From Neoconidiobolus thromboides FSU 785 (Eukaryota > Entomophthoromycota > Entomophthoromycetes > Entomophthorales > Neoconidiobolaceae), in contig MU626301.1 of assembly GCA_025603075.1 (NCBI GenBank), positions 62,001-126,000 on the forward strand: 64,000 nt of DNA, given 5' to 3'. A program made the translations under genes and the position numbers. Below the pieces are notes generated by a model. It was not told where the DNA came from and made no database searches. It worked only from the letters and a program-made list of their open reading frames with translations. Of this stretch, positions 9,601-23,177 are shown piece by piece (the first letter of the stretch is position 1; each line of letters starts with the position of its first letter).

Positions 9601-10669
9601 ACAGTGAAGGATCAACAGGCTGGTGTAAAGTTTATTGGTAAACAGTATTAATCTAAATTCACTAGAATTCACTAGGTTTGATATTTATCTATATTATCAC
9701 AGTCGAGCTTTTGTTATCAAAACTTCTCGTTAAATAAAATATCACTTTGTAAAAGGTTTATGATGATTGGACGCGAAGACAGTACCTACAGCTCCGTAAA
9801 GTATAAAGTTTTCAAGGTTGAATAGAAGCAACAAAGTGTACTATTAAAAACATTAGAAATGTACATGTTTTTTTTTTATATTATTTAAAGAAGGACTAAT
9901 GCAAGTCGAGTATTTTTAAAATTCAAAAACTGTGGGACTTTGTGTTCTATTAATTTAGAATAATAGGGTTATTGTTAGTCAATTAAGGGGATATGTGGTA
10001 GAAAAATGAACGAAATTTATAAAAGCGGATGAATGAGTCCACAATGAAGTGATTGGAACTAACCACAAAGGAGGGGGGGATCAGGGAGCGAGTTATTTTA
10101 TTTTTGTTATGTGCAAAGCGAGCTAATGAGAATCTAGTTCAGAGAAGATTAGATTCAGAAAACCTGGATAGGGCTCAGTTGGTAACAGTTGAAGTAGAAT
10201 GAAACATCAGTTTGATGTGAGATGATGAGATGAATAGGAGAAAAATCAGATATCTTTTAATTAATCTATTTTTACAACTTTTCTATCAGCAATGACATTT
10301 TGGCACCTATCATTGAGCTTTAATACTATTATATAGAATTTTGGTAACTTTTGAAAAACTTCTTTTAAAATTATAAATTAATTTAAATAATCCTTTATAA
10401 ATAAAACTAATATTATTTTAAAAAATCATTTAATAAATGAAAATTATACTATAAAAATGCTGTAAAAACGTCACTCTATTGATAAGTTATTTTACAAAAT
10501 GATAAAATTGCAACTTCTACTACAAAAATTACAGCCAATAATAACTTTTTTAAAACTTAATTTGGCGTCCAAATTGAATAAGCCACCAATAAAAAAGAGT
10601 TAATGAAGAAGTCCAAGAATGCCAAATCTCAAAAAATCCAATTTAAATTTTCTAAGTTTCCAATAAAAA
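9601..10669. other. Non-coding spacer with a G-rich, purine-rich island
   Basis: No gene seen. About 9980-10250 on the plus strand is strikingly richer in G (including aaggaggggggatcagggag) than anything around it, and mostly purine. It has no open frame and I could not fold it into a known RNA by eye. The rest is ordinary AT-rich DNA leading to the arpc4 start. Confidence 0.45.
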
Positions 10670-11333
10670 ATGTCACAAACCTTAAGACCTTACCTTGCAG
10701 CCGTTCGATCCACGCTTACAGCTTCTTTATGTTTAGAAAATTTTCCATCTCAAGAAGTTGAAAAACATAATAAACCAGAAGTCGAATCAGGGTAATTAAA
10801 GGTTTAATCTAATATAAAAAATAAAACATTAAAATTTCCAATCTAGTAAAACTACCGAAGTATTATTAAATCCGGTGCATATAAGTAGAAATGAAAATGA
10901 AAGGGTCTTGATAGAACCATCAATCAATTCAGTTAGAATATCTATTAAAATTAAACAAGCGGATGAGATTGAAAAGATATTATGTCATAATTTTACAAGA
11001 TTTTTAATGATGAGAGCTGAAAACTTTTTTATTTTAAGACGTAAACCAATTGAGGTAAATTTAATTTAAAAATAATATTTTATAAAGTTATTTAATTTAT
11101 CTAGGGTTATGATATTAGCTTTTTAATTACTAATTTTCATACTGAAAGAATGTTAAAGCATAAATTAGTAGACTTTGTTATTGAGTTTATGGAAGGTATC
11201 GATAAGGAGATTTCTGAAATGAAATTATCACTTAATGCTAGAGCTCGTGTTGTTGCTCACTCCTTTTTAGCTCAAGTAATTGTTCTTTATTAGTTTTATT
11301 ATTTGTTATTAATATAAAAATTAGTTTGTTTAA
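10670..11333 (+). CDS. arc19/arpc4: Arp2/3 complex subunit 4 (20 kDa, ARPC4)
   Basis: Core subunit that holds Arp2 and Arp3 together in the actin-branching complex. Four exons: 10670-10791, 10847-11054, 11105-11275 and a 9-nt last exon 11325-11333. They encode about 169 residues, the normal length. The sequence tracks the family almost word for word: [102 protein letters not shown]. The usual C-terminal F is supplied by the tiny last exon (ending AQFV). Without that splice the protein would end IVLY instead. Confidence 0.96.
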
Positions 11334-11956
11334 TCTTTAATTTATGACTAGTTGAAGGTTATTTTGAATAAAAATTTACCAATTTTTAATTTATGTATTT
11401 AAGTGTTTGGTTGTCACTTTGTTTATCTTACAATTTGCAAATAGTGTTATAAAAGGTGTATTTATATCAATCAAATAAATTAATGGAGTAAAACAAATCG
11501 AAAATTTGAGTTAAAAGTAATAAATGTATTAAGAGTATGAATTTTATTTCCTTTTACTTATTTAATCTTTGAATATATAATTAAATACATTTTAATATAT
11601 TGTATTATTCTATTAGAATTTTTATCTTAGAACAAAAAGTAAACTAACTCTAATAGGCTAAAACGGAGTTAAACCAATAAAACCATAACAAAGTAAGCCA
11701 ATAAAATTATACAACGGTAACAGAACAAGGTGGCTTGAAAACATGTAAACTATTAAAAAAAGAGTTAAGAGTTAAGAACCAATTAAAGTTCAAGTTCTAC
11801 ATTACCACTATAATTAATATTAAAAAATAGCTCCATTATAAAAACTTTAAACTAGTTTTAACAACTTTTTATAATTTTTTATCTTTATAAAAAAAATTGA
11901 CTTATTTTTATCATTTATCTAAATTCAATTATTTTAATATTTAAAATTGATTAATT
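11334..11956. other. Spacer between arpc4 and rab6
   Basis: About 620 bp, AT-rich, same-strand neighbours. Holds the rab6 promoter; nothing else recognised. Confidence 0.5.
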
Positions 11957-12888
<932 letters not shown>

Positions 12889-13260
12889 TTGTGAATATGA
12901 GATCTTAAAATGTGCATATTAATATTCAACTTTAATAAGAAAGAGTTTACCTAGAAATTTTATTTTGAAATTGAATTAAAAGGTGAAAAAAAGAATTAAA
13001 TTTTATTAGAATAATAATTATAGTTTATCAATTTCTATTAATATTATTTTATTTATTTTTGATATGTTATTATTAGTACTGATATTAACATATACTTTTT
13101 TGCTATATATAAGTTTTTAGCTTAATTTAAAGGTTTAAGAATAAAAAATAATTTGCTTATTTAAAACAAAAATTGGATGAAGTCACTTCTAGAAAATTCA
13201 TTCAAAATAGTTTATAAATATATAAACAAAAACTATTCAATATTATTTTTAACACAAAAA
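12889..13260. other. Spacer between rab6 and hsp78
   Basis: About 370 bp. An in-frame ATG at 13177 would extend hsp78 by 28 residues. I place the start at 13261, so this stretch is treated as promoter and 5' leader. Confidence 0.4.
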
Positions 13261-16200
13261 ATGAGAACTTTATTAACTAAACAAAACAAACTTATAACAC
13301 AAAGTATCAATAAAAAGAAACCAAGCATATTTGGTATTAATAGTATTGCTCTATTATCAACTATTAGAAGTAAAATTTATATTTTTAAATTCTTGATGTT
13401 ATTAATTTTATTTAATAGATTATAATTTGTTAAATCTTAATTATAAAGGTAATGTCATTTAATATCAAATGACATATAGTTTAAACTAATTTATTAATAG
13501 ATAATCTAAATTTAATAAAAAATGAAAAGATCAATTTACGCTATATTAGCAGTAAGCAATTTATTAAATTAATTATTATATTTCAACTCTATTTTAATAG
13601 TGGGCCCTCAGCAACCTCAACCTTTAGCAAAAGGGGAAGCTTTAAAAAACTATGTAAAATCATTATTGTGTTAAATTAATAAACTAATTGATTTTAGTCA
13701 GTAGATTTAACAGATCTAGCCATGCAAGGAAAGTTAGACCCAGTAATAGGAAGGGATGAAGAAATAAGAAGAGCTTTACAAGTGTAAGACTTAAAAAATC
13801 ATTATTCAATATGGGTTTAATGATCTCTACTAGTTTATCTCGAAGAACAAAAAATAATCCAGTTTTAGTTGGTGAAGCAGGGTAAATTAAAATAAGTTCG
13901 AAATTAATAGCTTATTTGTAATTCCTATAGTGTTGGTAAAACAGCTATCATTGAAGGTTTGGCACTTCGAATTGTTAATGGGGAGGTACCTGATTCGATG
14001 AAAAATAAAAGGGTCATTGCTTTAGACTTAAGTGTAAGTTTACTTTGCTTATTGTTAACATTCTATTAATAAATTAAATAGGCATTAATTGCAGGTGCTA
14101 AATTTAGGTAAATATTAATATTATAAATAAATAATTCAACTTTATCAATAATGAACAGAGGCGAATTTGAAGAAAGATTAAAAAGTGTATTAAAAGACGT
14201 AACGGAAAGCGAAGGCGAAATCATCCTTTTTATTGATGAGCTTCATACTTTACTTGGTTTAGGTAAAGGAGATGGGGCAATGGATGCTGCTAATATGTTA
14301 AAGGTAGTATTGATTTAATATTTTGATTTAACATAAACTAATAAAATCAAATAGCCAGCTTTAGCTAGAGGCACTTTACATTGCTGTGGTGCAACAACAT
14401 TAGATGAATATAGAAAAGTAAGCAAAGTTATAAAAATAGATCAAATTTTATTAGATAAAAAAAGTACATAGAAAAGGATCCAGCTTTAGCAAGAAGGTTC
14501 CAATCAGTTCTGGTAAACACAAATTTATAAAACATTAGTATTTTTGTTTGATATTTTATTTCCATTCAGGTTACTGAGCCAACTGTTGAGGACACTATTG
14601 CTATTTTAAGAGGGTGTAAGTGTTTTATTATAATAATCTAATAATAATATATTAATCATTGTTCAACAGTGAAAGACAAATACGAAGTACACCATGGAGT
14701 TCAAATTGCTGACACAGCTTTAATTTCAGCAGCTACCTATTCTCATAGATATGTTACTGATCGCTTTTTACCAGATAAGGTAAATTGTTAATAACAATAA
14801 GTGTGCTTAGTTAATTGTTGTATTAGGCCATCGACTTACTTGATGAAGCATGCTCTTCTTTACGTTTACAACAAGAAAGCAAACCCGAAGATATCGAAAC
14901 ATTAGACAGAGAAGTGATGAGAATACAAATTCAATTAGAATCCCTTAAAAAGGAAACGGATATTAATTCAAATGAAATAAGAGAAAAATTGGTTAAAGAA
15001 TTAAAAGAAAAAACAGATAGATCACGTAAATTAACTGAAGTTTGGCAAGAAGAAAAAGAGAGATTACATAAAATTAAAGATTTAAAAATGAGATTAGATA
15101 AAGCAAAAACAGAATTAGAAACAGCTGAAAGAGTAGCTAACTTAAGTCGAGCATCTGAGTTACGTTATGGTATTATACCTGAATTAGCATCTCAATTACC
15201 AAAAGAGGATAATGAAAATAATCAAAATGGATTTCTACACGAAAGAGTTACTTCAGATGATATAGCTAAAGTAGTATCTAAAGCAACTGGGATACCAATT
15301 CAAAATTTAGTTAAAGGAGAAAAAGAAAAATTAGTCAACATGGAAGAAATATTATCAAAAAGAGTTATTGGGCAACCAGAGGCAATTAAATCAATAGCTG
15401 AAGTAGTTAGGTAATAATATAATATAGTATACTATCGATACAAATTTAAATTTAATAAAGATAAATATAATGTTAATATAATTTTATAGATTAAATAGAT
15501 CTGGACTACAAGATGAGAATAAACCAATTGGCTCCTTTTTGTTTTTAGGACCAACAGGTGTAGGTAAAACAGAGTTATGTAAAACATTAGCCAAATTTTT
15601 ATTTGATAATGAAAATGCCTTGATTCGAGTTGATATGTCAGAATATATGGAAAAGTAAATTTATAATAATAATAATAATAATATACACTATAATATAACA
15701 TAAATTATTATTATTAGTAGTATTAATATTAATATAATCTTAGGTTCTCAGTATCTAGATTAATCGGTGCACCACCAGGTAATTTTACTTGATTATTTTA
15801 ATTTATAATATTAATTTAAAATAAGGTTATGTTGGATATGATCAAGGAGGAGAATTAACAGAAGCAGTTCGAAGAAGACCTTATTCAGTTATATTATTAG
15901 ATGAAATGGAAAAAGCACATAAAGATGTTTATAATTTATTATTACAAGTATTAGATGAAGGCCATTTGACCGATTCTCAAGGCAACAAAGTTGATTTTAG
16001 AAATAGTATTATTATTATGACTTCTAACTTAGGAGCTGAAGAATATAATAATACTATGGATACAAATACTGTTCACAATAACGTATTGAGTATTGTTAAA
16101 AGTTATTTTTCACCAGAATTTATAAATCGTATTGATGAAATGGTAATAATTTATTGATTTATTATATTACATATATTAATGTATTAATTTTAGATTATAT

Positions 16201-16623
16201 TTAACAAATTAGATTCCAATTGTATGAAAGAAATAGTAAATGTAAGGTTAAATGAAGTACAAATTAGATTAGACAAATTACGAATGAAATTAATATGCGA
16301 TGATGATGCTAAAAAATATTTAATTGAAAACGGTTATGATTTTAATTATGGTAATAATTTAATAGCATTTTAATAATATTTTAATAATAATATTTTAATA
16401 ATTTGTTTCATTTTTAATGTGCTATTTATTTATTATGTAATTTCTATTAGGTGCTCGTCCTTTAAATCGTCTCATTCAAAAATTAATACTTAATCCAATC
16501 GCTAAAATGATATTAGAAGGAACTTTAAAATACAAAGATACTATTTATTGTACTATTAAAGAGAATCAATTTATTATTGAGCACGATAATAGCAACGATA
16601 ACAATGACAATGGTAATAATTAA
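13261..16623 (+). CDS. hsp78: Mitochondrial Hsp78 (ClpB-type disaggregase)
   Basis: AAA+ chaperone that dissolves and refolds aggregated matrix proteins with mtHsp70. About fifteen short exons. Exon 1 (13261-13369) encodes a basic, Ser/Thr/Asn-rich presequence without acidic residues; an upstream in-frame ATG at 13177 is the alternative start. After a ~230-nt intron, the protein goes straight into [20 protein letters not shown], so it lacks the Clp_N domain, as yeast Hsp78 does and Hsp104 does not. Domain order: AAA1 with GEAGVGKTA and IILFIDE; a long coiled middle domain (within exon 14900-15410); AAA2 with [16 protein letters not shown] and the GYVGYD pore loop; and the Clp C-terminal small domain (GARPLNR). 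The tail is short and Asn/Asp-rich. Its stop lies 27 bp from the stop of the convergent HIRA gene. Confidence 0.94.
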
Positions 16624-16650
16624 ATGGTATTATTATTATATTTTATTGTT

Positions 16651-18619
16651 TTATTCTTCCTCTATTTGTTGTAATAAATTAAAATATTCAAGGTATAAGT
16701 TTTGAAATTGATTATTTTTGCCTTTAAAAACAAATATTAATATTTTTGATATAATATTAAATAACTTTACTTATTATTGGTAATACTCCTTTTAACAACT
16801 TTCGTTTATTTAATCCCTATAAATTATAGTTTAAGATAAAGAGTATACTTAATATATAAACAATATTACTAATATAAAAGGATTATAATCTTCAGTATTA
16901 AGTTGATTTAATTTAAACGGTGGTCCCAATAAAAAACTGAATAAATTTCTTAATTTAATTTCCATGTTATATTGGTTTAATTTATAGATTAGTTTAAATA
17001 AAGTATTTTGATAATCTTTAATACTTCCTAATACTTCGGATGATATTAGTTCATTCTATATTAAACAAGATGTTAACGAAATGTTAATAAATATGTAATA
17101 TATAATAATAATTACCTCTAAATGAGAAATAGTAATTAATTTTAAATTATTATTATCAATTGAATTCTCTTTAATTTTTTTTAATATATTTTTATCCATC
17201 TCTAATTTGATATTATTTTGAATATAAAAAAAAGAATTCAATTTTCCTTCCCTTTCATTTTTATTTTCTATTTCATTTTCATTGTTTTGTTGTATAACAT
17301 TAGGCAAACAAGCAAAATTTTCCGAATGAATAAATTGATTTTCCATTAATTTAATCCAACACATTAAATTATTATTAAATGTAAATAAATTACCGTCCTT
17401 TAATAATATAATTATTGAATTATTGTAAATAAATCCATTTTTAATTTCGTCTTTTTGTAATAGAGGTTGAACACTAATTCCACTTAATTTAACTATTTTT
17501 AATTTTAAATCCCTAAGAATAATTGAATAATGAAAAACGATTTAATATACTACTAATATCTTACCATAAATATAAAACACCCGATGATATAATACACATT
17601 AATAGATTATCTTTAATATCCATAAAACAAGTCATAAATCCTAAGTGCAAAGTAGGTAATACTCTAATAGAATATAAAATATTATTATTATATAATAATA
17701 ATTTAATAATAATTTAATAGTGATTTACTTTATGCCATCTATTGAATAAACAATTAAGTCACCATTATCACATCCAACTACAATATACTCTTTTGAATAT
17801 TTGATTATATTAATATTGTTAAATAAGATATCTTCCCATAATACTTCATTTCCTTTTTTACATGTTATATAAACATAATCTAATAAAAAATAAACATCAT
17901 TGTACAATTATTATTATATTATATTATATTATATTATATTATATTATATTATATCATTAATATTACCCTCTTCCATTTCCTTATTTTTACATTCAATTAA
18001 TAAAGAAGATTGATTTAAATTCAATTTAATTAATCGATTTATTGTTTTACTAGTTAATTGTAATTCCATTTTTTTACTTTGTAAAAAGGGATTAAATGGA
18101 TTTAAATAAATTATTTCTTTTTCCTATTAAAAATCAATATCAATTAATTAATTTTATATTATTATTATTATTGTTATTATATTATGTAATAAAATTACTT
18201 TATCATTATTATTCATATTGATAAAATTTCTTTTTATACTTTTTATCTTTTTATATTTTTCTATCCTTTCTTTTTCTATACTAGTTAAAAATAAGGTAGC
18301 ATCTTTTGAATTAAATTCTATTATTTCCTTTGTTTCTTTATTTTCTTTTTCATTGAATTTTAAATTATTTTCTACTATATTGTTTGTTTCTTTATTTTCT
18401 TTTAAATTCATTATACTTGATCCACTAATATAATCAATTATTTTATTATTTATTATTTATCATTACCATTATTATTAAACTTACATATTCCCTACAAAGG
18501 TAGGTTGTACTCGTTTTTTGTTGTTTTTTATTGTTGTTATTTGTGAATTATTATTATTATTGCCATTTATTATAGCTGTGGTTGTATTATTTGATATAGT
18601 TGTAGTGGGACTATTTATT

Positions 18620-18701
<82 letters not shown>

Positions 18702-20513
18702 GTTGTTTAAGAATATCAATATTACTGTTATCAATGTTAACTTTTGATTCAATATTTAATAGTTGATGAGATGACGGTAATAAAATATCTTCTTTTTTCA
18801 TATAATCATCTTTTTCATTTTCCTGTTTATTATAAATATTATATTTAATATTAATGTCTATTATTGCTATATTTTATACTTTAACTTACATTATTAATTG
18901 GTACTCCCAATTCTTTTTCATTAAATATAAAAAAACAAATGGTACCATCATCTGAACAAGCTACTAATTTATAACCATCAGAGCTCCTAAATAAAATATT
19001 TGATATTATTGTATGATATATTATTTAATCATTACCAACTAAGATCTTTAATACTAGCAGTAGTGACAGTCATAGTAGCTACTAAAGGCCTTGAAGAAAT
19101 ATTGGACCATATAGTAATTGTTTGATCTTGTCCTGCTAATGCGCAATAACATATCTTTACTTCTGTTTTATCAATTTTAAAATTTCTTGGATTAAATAAC
19201 TATTGATTTATCATCATTATTGTGTATTTTTATAATATTATTATTGTTTAAACTTACAGATACTTCAATTGCCCTTGTATGTCCTGAAAATATGATTCCT
19301 TCTTTAAAATCTTCCCTTTTTAATAAGGCTACTACTGGTGAATCATTACACATTATATTCGACGTACATAAATGAGATCCATTTGGTGTCCAACTTTAAT
19401 AATAATAATAATAATTATTATTATTATTATTTATAAGTTATTATGGTAATATTTAATTTACCTTAATCTTTGAAAGAAACTACCTTGCTTTTTTTTGGTT
19501 TGAAAATCTCTAGTTGCTTTAACTTTCCAATCATTAATTTGCCAAATAGTAACTCTTTGATCATCGGACTAAATATAAGTGTTAAATGAAAAATTCTTAA
19601 TAAATAACAATTCGTTCTTACTTGAGCAGCTAAATACTCATTTAAAGGATCAAAAGCAATACCTTTTACCGGCGTTTGTAGTGAAATAACTTTAAAATTT
19701 TCTGTATGAATTTTCAATTTAAATTAATATTTTTAATAAATATTCAAAAATTTTACCAAAGTTTTTCCATATAATTATAGTTGAATCCATACTACAAGAT
19801 ACTAAATATTGATTATCTTTTGACCATGCAAGTCCCATAATATCTAATTAAAGTCACTTTTAAATTTTGAGCTTATATTTATATTTATATCTACCTAAAT
19901 GATGACCAGCTAACCTTCTAATAACTTTCCAATTTTCAATATTATTATTTTCTTCACCAAATGTTTGCATTGACATTGTATTTCTAATATTTAATAAACA
20001 ATTAATATGAACAGAAATTATCTATATCATTTACTCTTTTTCTTTTTCCCAAATCAATATAATTTTATCATCTGCCCCAGAGGCTAAATATTTACCTCCT
20101 TTGTTACTCCATCTTACACAATTAACTGATCCTGTTTCATTAATTTTTTTACTAAATATTATGCTATTGATTATTTCAGTTTGTTTACCTTCATGTCGAA
20201 GTAAAGTAGCTAACAATTTATCTTTATCCTCTGTATTATTATTTGATTCTATATTTTCAATGTCCCAAATATTGATTTTTCGATCTTAGTATTAAATTAA
20301 TACTAATACTTTTAAGTTTGTATTTAATTTACCATAACCTCCAGTAGCTAATCTTTTACCGTCTGGATGTATATCAATGGAACATATCGCACTTGGAAAT
20401 GAACTATTTGAATCTAATAATTAGATAATTTTAAAACTTAATTGTATTTTTATTGTCATAAATTTATCATAATTACTAGAATGAGCAATTGAGTTTGGAT
20501 ATATTATTTTCAT
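16651..20513 (-). CDS. hir1: HIRA / Hir1 histone chaperone subunit
   Basis: Scaffold of the HIR complex, which deposits H3-H4 independently of replication and represses histone genes. Many short exons. The N-terminal WD40 propeller is clear: KIIYPNS at the start, [104 protein letters not shown], and [21 protein letters not shown]. This repeat order and spacing is HIRA-specific. Then comes a linker with a long poly-asparagine run (around 18620-18705), VQPTFVGNM, and the Hira domain, ending [12 protein letters not shown]...[15 protein letters not shown]. The start at 20513 matches the family's short N-terminus. Gene is convergent with hsp78. Confidence 0.9.
17908..17955. repeat. Pentanucleotide microsatellite (ATATT)n
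   Basis: About nine copies of attat/atatt in a row inside the HIRA gene, in what reads as an intron. Confidence 0.85.
18619..18704. repeat. (ATT)n/(AAT)n trinucleotide run coding poly-asparagine in HIRA
   Basis: Uninterrupted att repeat, roughly 28 units, read as AAT (Asn) on the minus strand in the HIRA linker between the propeller and the Hira domain. Pure codon repetition suggests slippage and probably length variation between strains. Confidence 0.9.
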
Positions 20514-20727
20514 CAAAAAGGTATTTAAAAAGATTAAAAAGGAATCAAATTTTTTAATTAAATTATACAATTTTTATTTTAATAGACTATTAAATGTGAC
20601 GTTTTTATTTTATTTTTTATTCTATTAATTTTTAAACTTAAAAATTGAACAAAAATGCGAAATCAAAGTTAATAAAATAAGAATAAAATAAGAACAATAA
20701 GTATGTTAAAATTAATAATTATTTTAT

Positions 20728-21138
20728 TTAATATTTCTTCTTATTATTAGTTTGATATTTAGTAGAAACAATATCAATATATTTTGTTAATTCAGAAGTA
20801 ATACTATCTCCCATATATTCTTCTTTAAGTTGACCAGTTTGATAAACATTAATAGTAGGGAAACCAACAATTTTATTCTTTTTACAAAGATCAGGTAATG
20901 CTTTACAATCAACTGTAGCAAAATGAAAACCTCGATCTTTACCATCTTTTGCTTTGGCTTCAGTACTTTCCTTCCATGGCCCTAACATCATTTTGGAATA
21001 CTTACATGTTGGTGAATAATACATTATTAACCAATTACCACTACCTACTTCCTTATCAAAATTCTCACTTGTTAAAGTCAATTGATGAGCGGATATAATA
21101 GATAATAATGATAATGTAAAAGTATTAAATAATTTCAT
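20728..21138 (-). CDS. ER thioredoxin-domain protein (PDI-like), one active-site cysteine replaced by serine
   Basis: 136 residues, intronless. A signal peptide (residues 1-17, cut after ISA) is followed by one thioredoxin fold. The active-site region reads YYSPTCKYSKMM, so the usual WCxxC is TCxxS (Cys45 present, position 48 is Ser). The cis-proline loop VGFPTINVY is conserved, and FATVDCKALPDLC keeps the cysteine common in PDI-type domains. The C-terminus ends NKKKKY, without an obvious KDEL/HDEL retrieval signal but with a dilysine-like tail. A lone cysteine can form mixed disulfides but not catalyse dithiol oxidation alone, so a binding or isomerase-helper role is more likely. No partner identified from context. 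Confidence 0.8.
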   Translation of the reverse strand: MKLFNTFTLSLLSIISAHQLTLTSENFDKEVGSGNWLIMYYSPTCKYSKMMLGPWKESTEAKAKDGKDRGFHFATVDCKALPDLCKKNKIVGFPTINVYQTGQLKEEYMGDSITSELTKYIDIVSTKYQTNNKKKY

Positions 21139-22182
21139 TGTTGTTGAGTTATAATATTAATTTTAATATGTTAATTGAAATAGCACTGCTTTTTTCCTAT
21201 TATTTATAAGTTTATATTTTTATTTTAAATTTAGTTTGACCTTGTTTTTATACTATTTTAAAGTCATTAATTTAATTTTAATAGTTACCCGATTAATTTG
21301 ATTTATAAATAAATTTAAATCCTCATCTTTTTTATTTATTCATATTAATTTAAAAGTAATACCAACTAAAACTATATTATTAATAAAGACACATAATATC
21401 TAATAGCTAGACCTTAAAAAAATTAACTCACTTTTAAATTAAATGCTAGATAAATTACTTAATAAGTAAATTCTCTTAACTTTGTAATTTTTATTTAGTT
21501 CCGCTTAAAGAGCCCTCATTTAATGAATAAAATTAATATTTTTTATTTTAAAGGTTTTAAACTTATTAACTAGGATTATTATTTGATTAAACAATAAATT
21601 AATATATTAAACTTATCCTCTAATTCATTTTTTATTTTTGAATATTATCTATTTATCTATTTATAAATATTTTAGTTAATACCATGTCTTTACTTTGTTT
21701 AAAAGTGGGATTTTTATAAATTTTTAAAGCAAAAAAGTAATATTTTCATAGTTTAAATCACTTTTGTACATATATAATTATTAAAGCTGTTAACCTAGTC
21801 AATACATTAGATTACTTACTCAAAAATGAATAAAAAATACAAAAAAGAATATTAATCTTAAGTTATATAATTTACTAAGGGTGTCGTAATGAGATATTAT
21901 TTAAAAGTAAACATTAAACTAAAGTAAATAAAATTTGATTATTTTATTTCATCAATCTTTAATTTTATAAACCTTTATAAGAGTTATGAGATTACTAGGA
22001 GTAGTTTATCAAAATAAAGAAATGAAATTAATGAAAAGATAGACTAATATTTTTTTAAGTTTTTCTAATTCCTTAACAATATTATACCTTTATTCCGTTC
22101 CGACTAAATACTTTGGTATATAATATCTATTAATATCTTCATTATTAATTATCTTTTCAAGTATGTATGTAAAATAATATAT

Positions 22183-22279
22183 GAGGATGTATTTTTTATT
22201 TAAGAATTTTACTAATAAACTTTCTATTCAAATAGCGTTTAAGAAGTGGAAAAGTAGTGAAAGCAAAAAAAACATCCCC
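22183..22279 (+). mobile_element. MITE family A copy 5
   Basis: gaggatgtattttttattta ... aaaaaaacatcccc. Flanks ATAT and ATGT, one mismatch from a 4-bp duplication. Confidence 0.75.
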
Positions 22280-22484
22280 ATGTTGTATTTATATACTCTC
22301 TATCTTCCTTTTGCTCAAGCATAGGTGTTCTGATATAATTTTCAAATACTGCTAATTCTAACTTGTTGCCTAAACCAAATGATTTATCCTAACTTTTGCT
22401 TATTTTATGTAGATAATTACAAAATTCCATTACTTAACACATTATCTTACAGTTATTGAGTATCACATATCATTCCCCAATAGT

Positions 22485-22581
22485 GGGAGTGTTTTTTTGG
22501 CTTCATTACTTTTTCTATCTTTTAAGCACTATTTGAGCGGAAAAGTTATCAGCAAAATTCTTAAACACAAAAATACATCCC
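22485..22581 (-). mobile_element. MITE family A copy 6 (perfect TAGT duplication)
   Basis: Reverse orientation: gggagtgtttttttggcttc ... cacaaaaatacatccc, flanked by TAGT at 22481-22484 and 22582-22585. Because TAGT is not simple AT repeat, this is one of the best demonstrations that the family makes 4-bp target duplications. Confidence 0.8.
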
Positions 22582-23177
22582 TAGTATTAATTTTATCTCC
22601 ATTTATATCTAAGTTAATAATAGCTATAAACTTTTTAGTTTTTAAATAATATTTATACCCTTTTATTACAATATTATCGTCTCCTTACATTATTGTAATT
22701 ATGATATGAACTTATTCTTTTTTAATTAAGGTTTGGTATTTGTAGTATAAAAGTATTTATAGTAAATTTAAAACAATAAAAGGTAAGAGGCTTATGAAAA
22801 CAATTACTTTTGTTTACTTGATAATACCAATTATAAATCAAAACATTTTGAAAACACTTTTGAATTAGATTATTGGCATTAAATTAGTTGATATTTACTT
22901 TATATTAAGCAAATCAATATTATCATAATATTTAATAAAATATTAAAATTATACAAGTAGATTTTATCTATATTAAATAAAAATAACAAAATTAACTTTT
23001 AATACCCTTAAACAAACTATAATAGTTAAATAAATTTTTATCAGCAGTATTTATTTAAATAAATTTTTAGCAGCCATAATACAATCCAGCTCATTGCTAT
23101 TAATTCAAAATTAATATGCAAAAAATAATTCAATAAGTAATTACCAATGTTACTTTTCAATTAGTCAGTTGAATAAA

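Larger units (their letters stand above)
21139..23177. other. 2-kb AT-rich spacer with two MITEs in opposite orientation
   Basis: No coding sequence recognised. It contains MITE copies 5 (22183-22279) and 6 (22485-22581), facing each other about 205 bp apart. Confidence 0.55.

Noticed and set aside
18518-18766. Plus-strand open frame with poly-leucine
   Set aside because: Shadow of the poly-asparagine run of the HIRA gene on the other strand.
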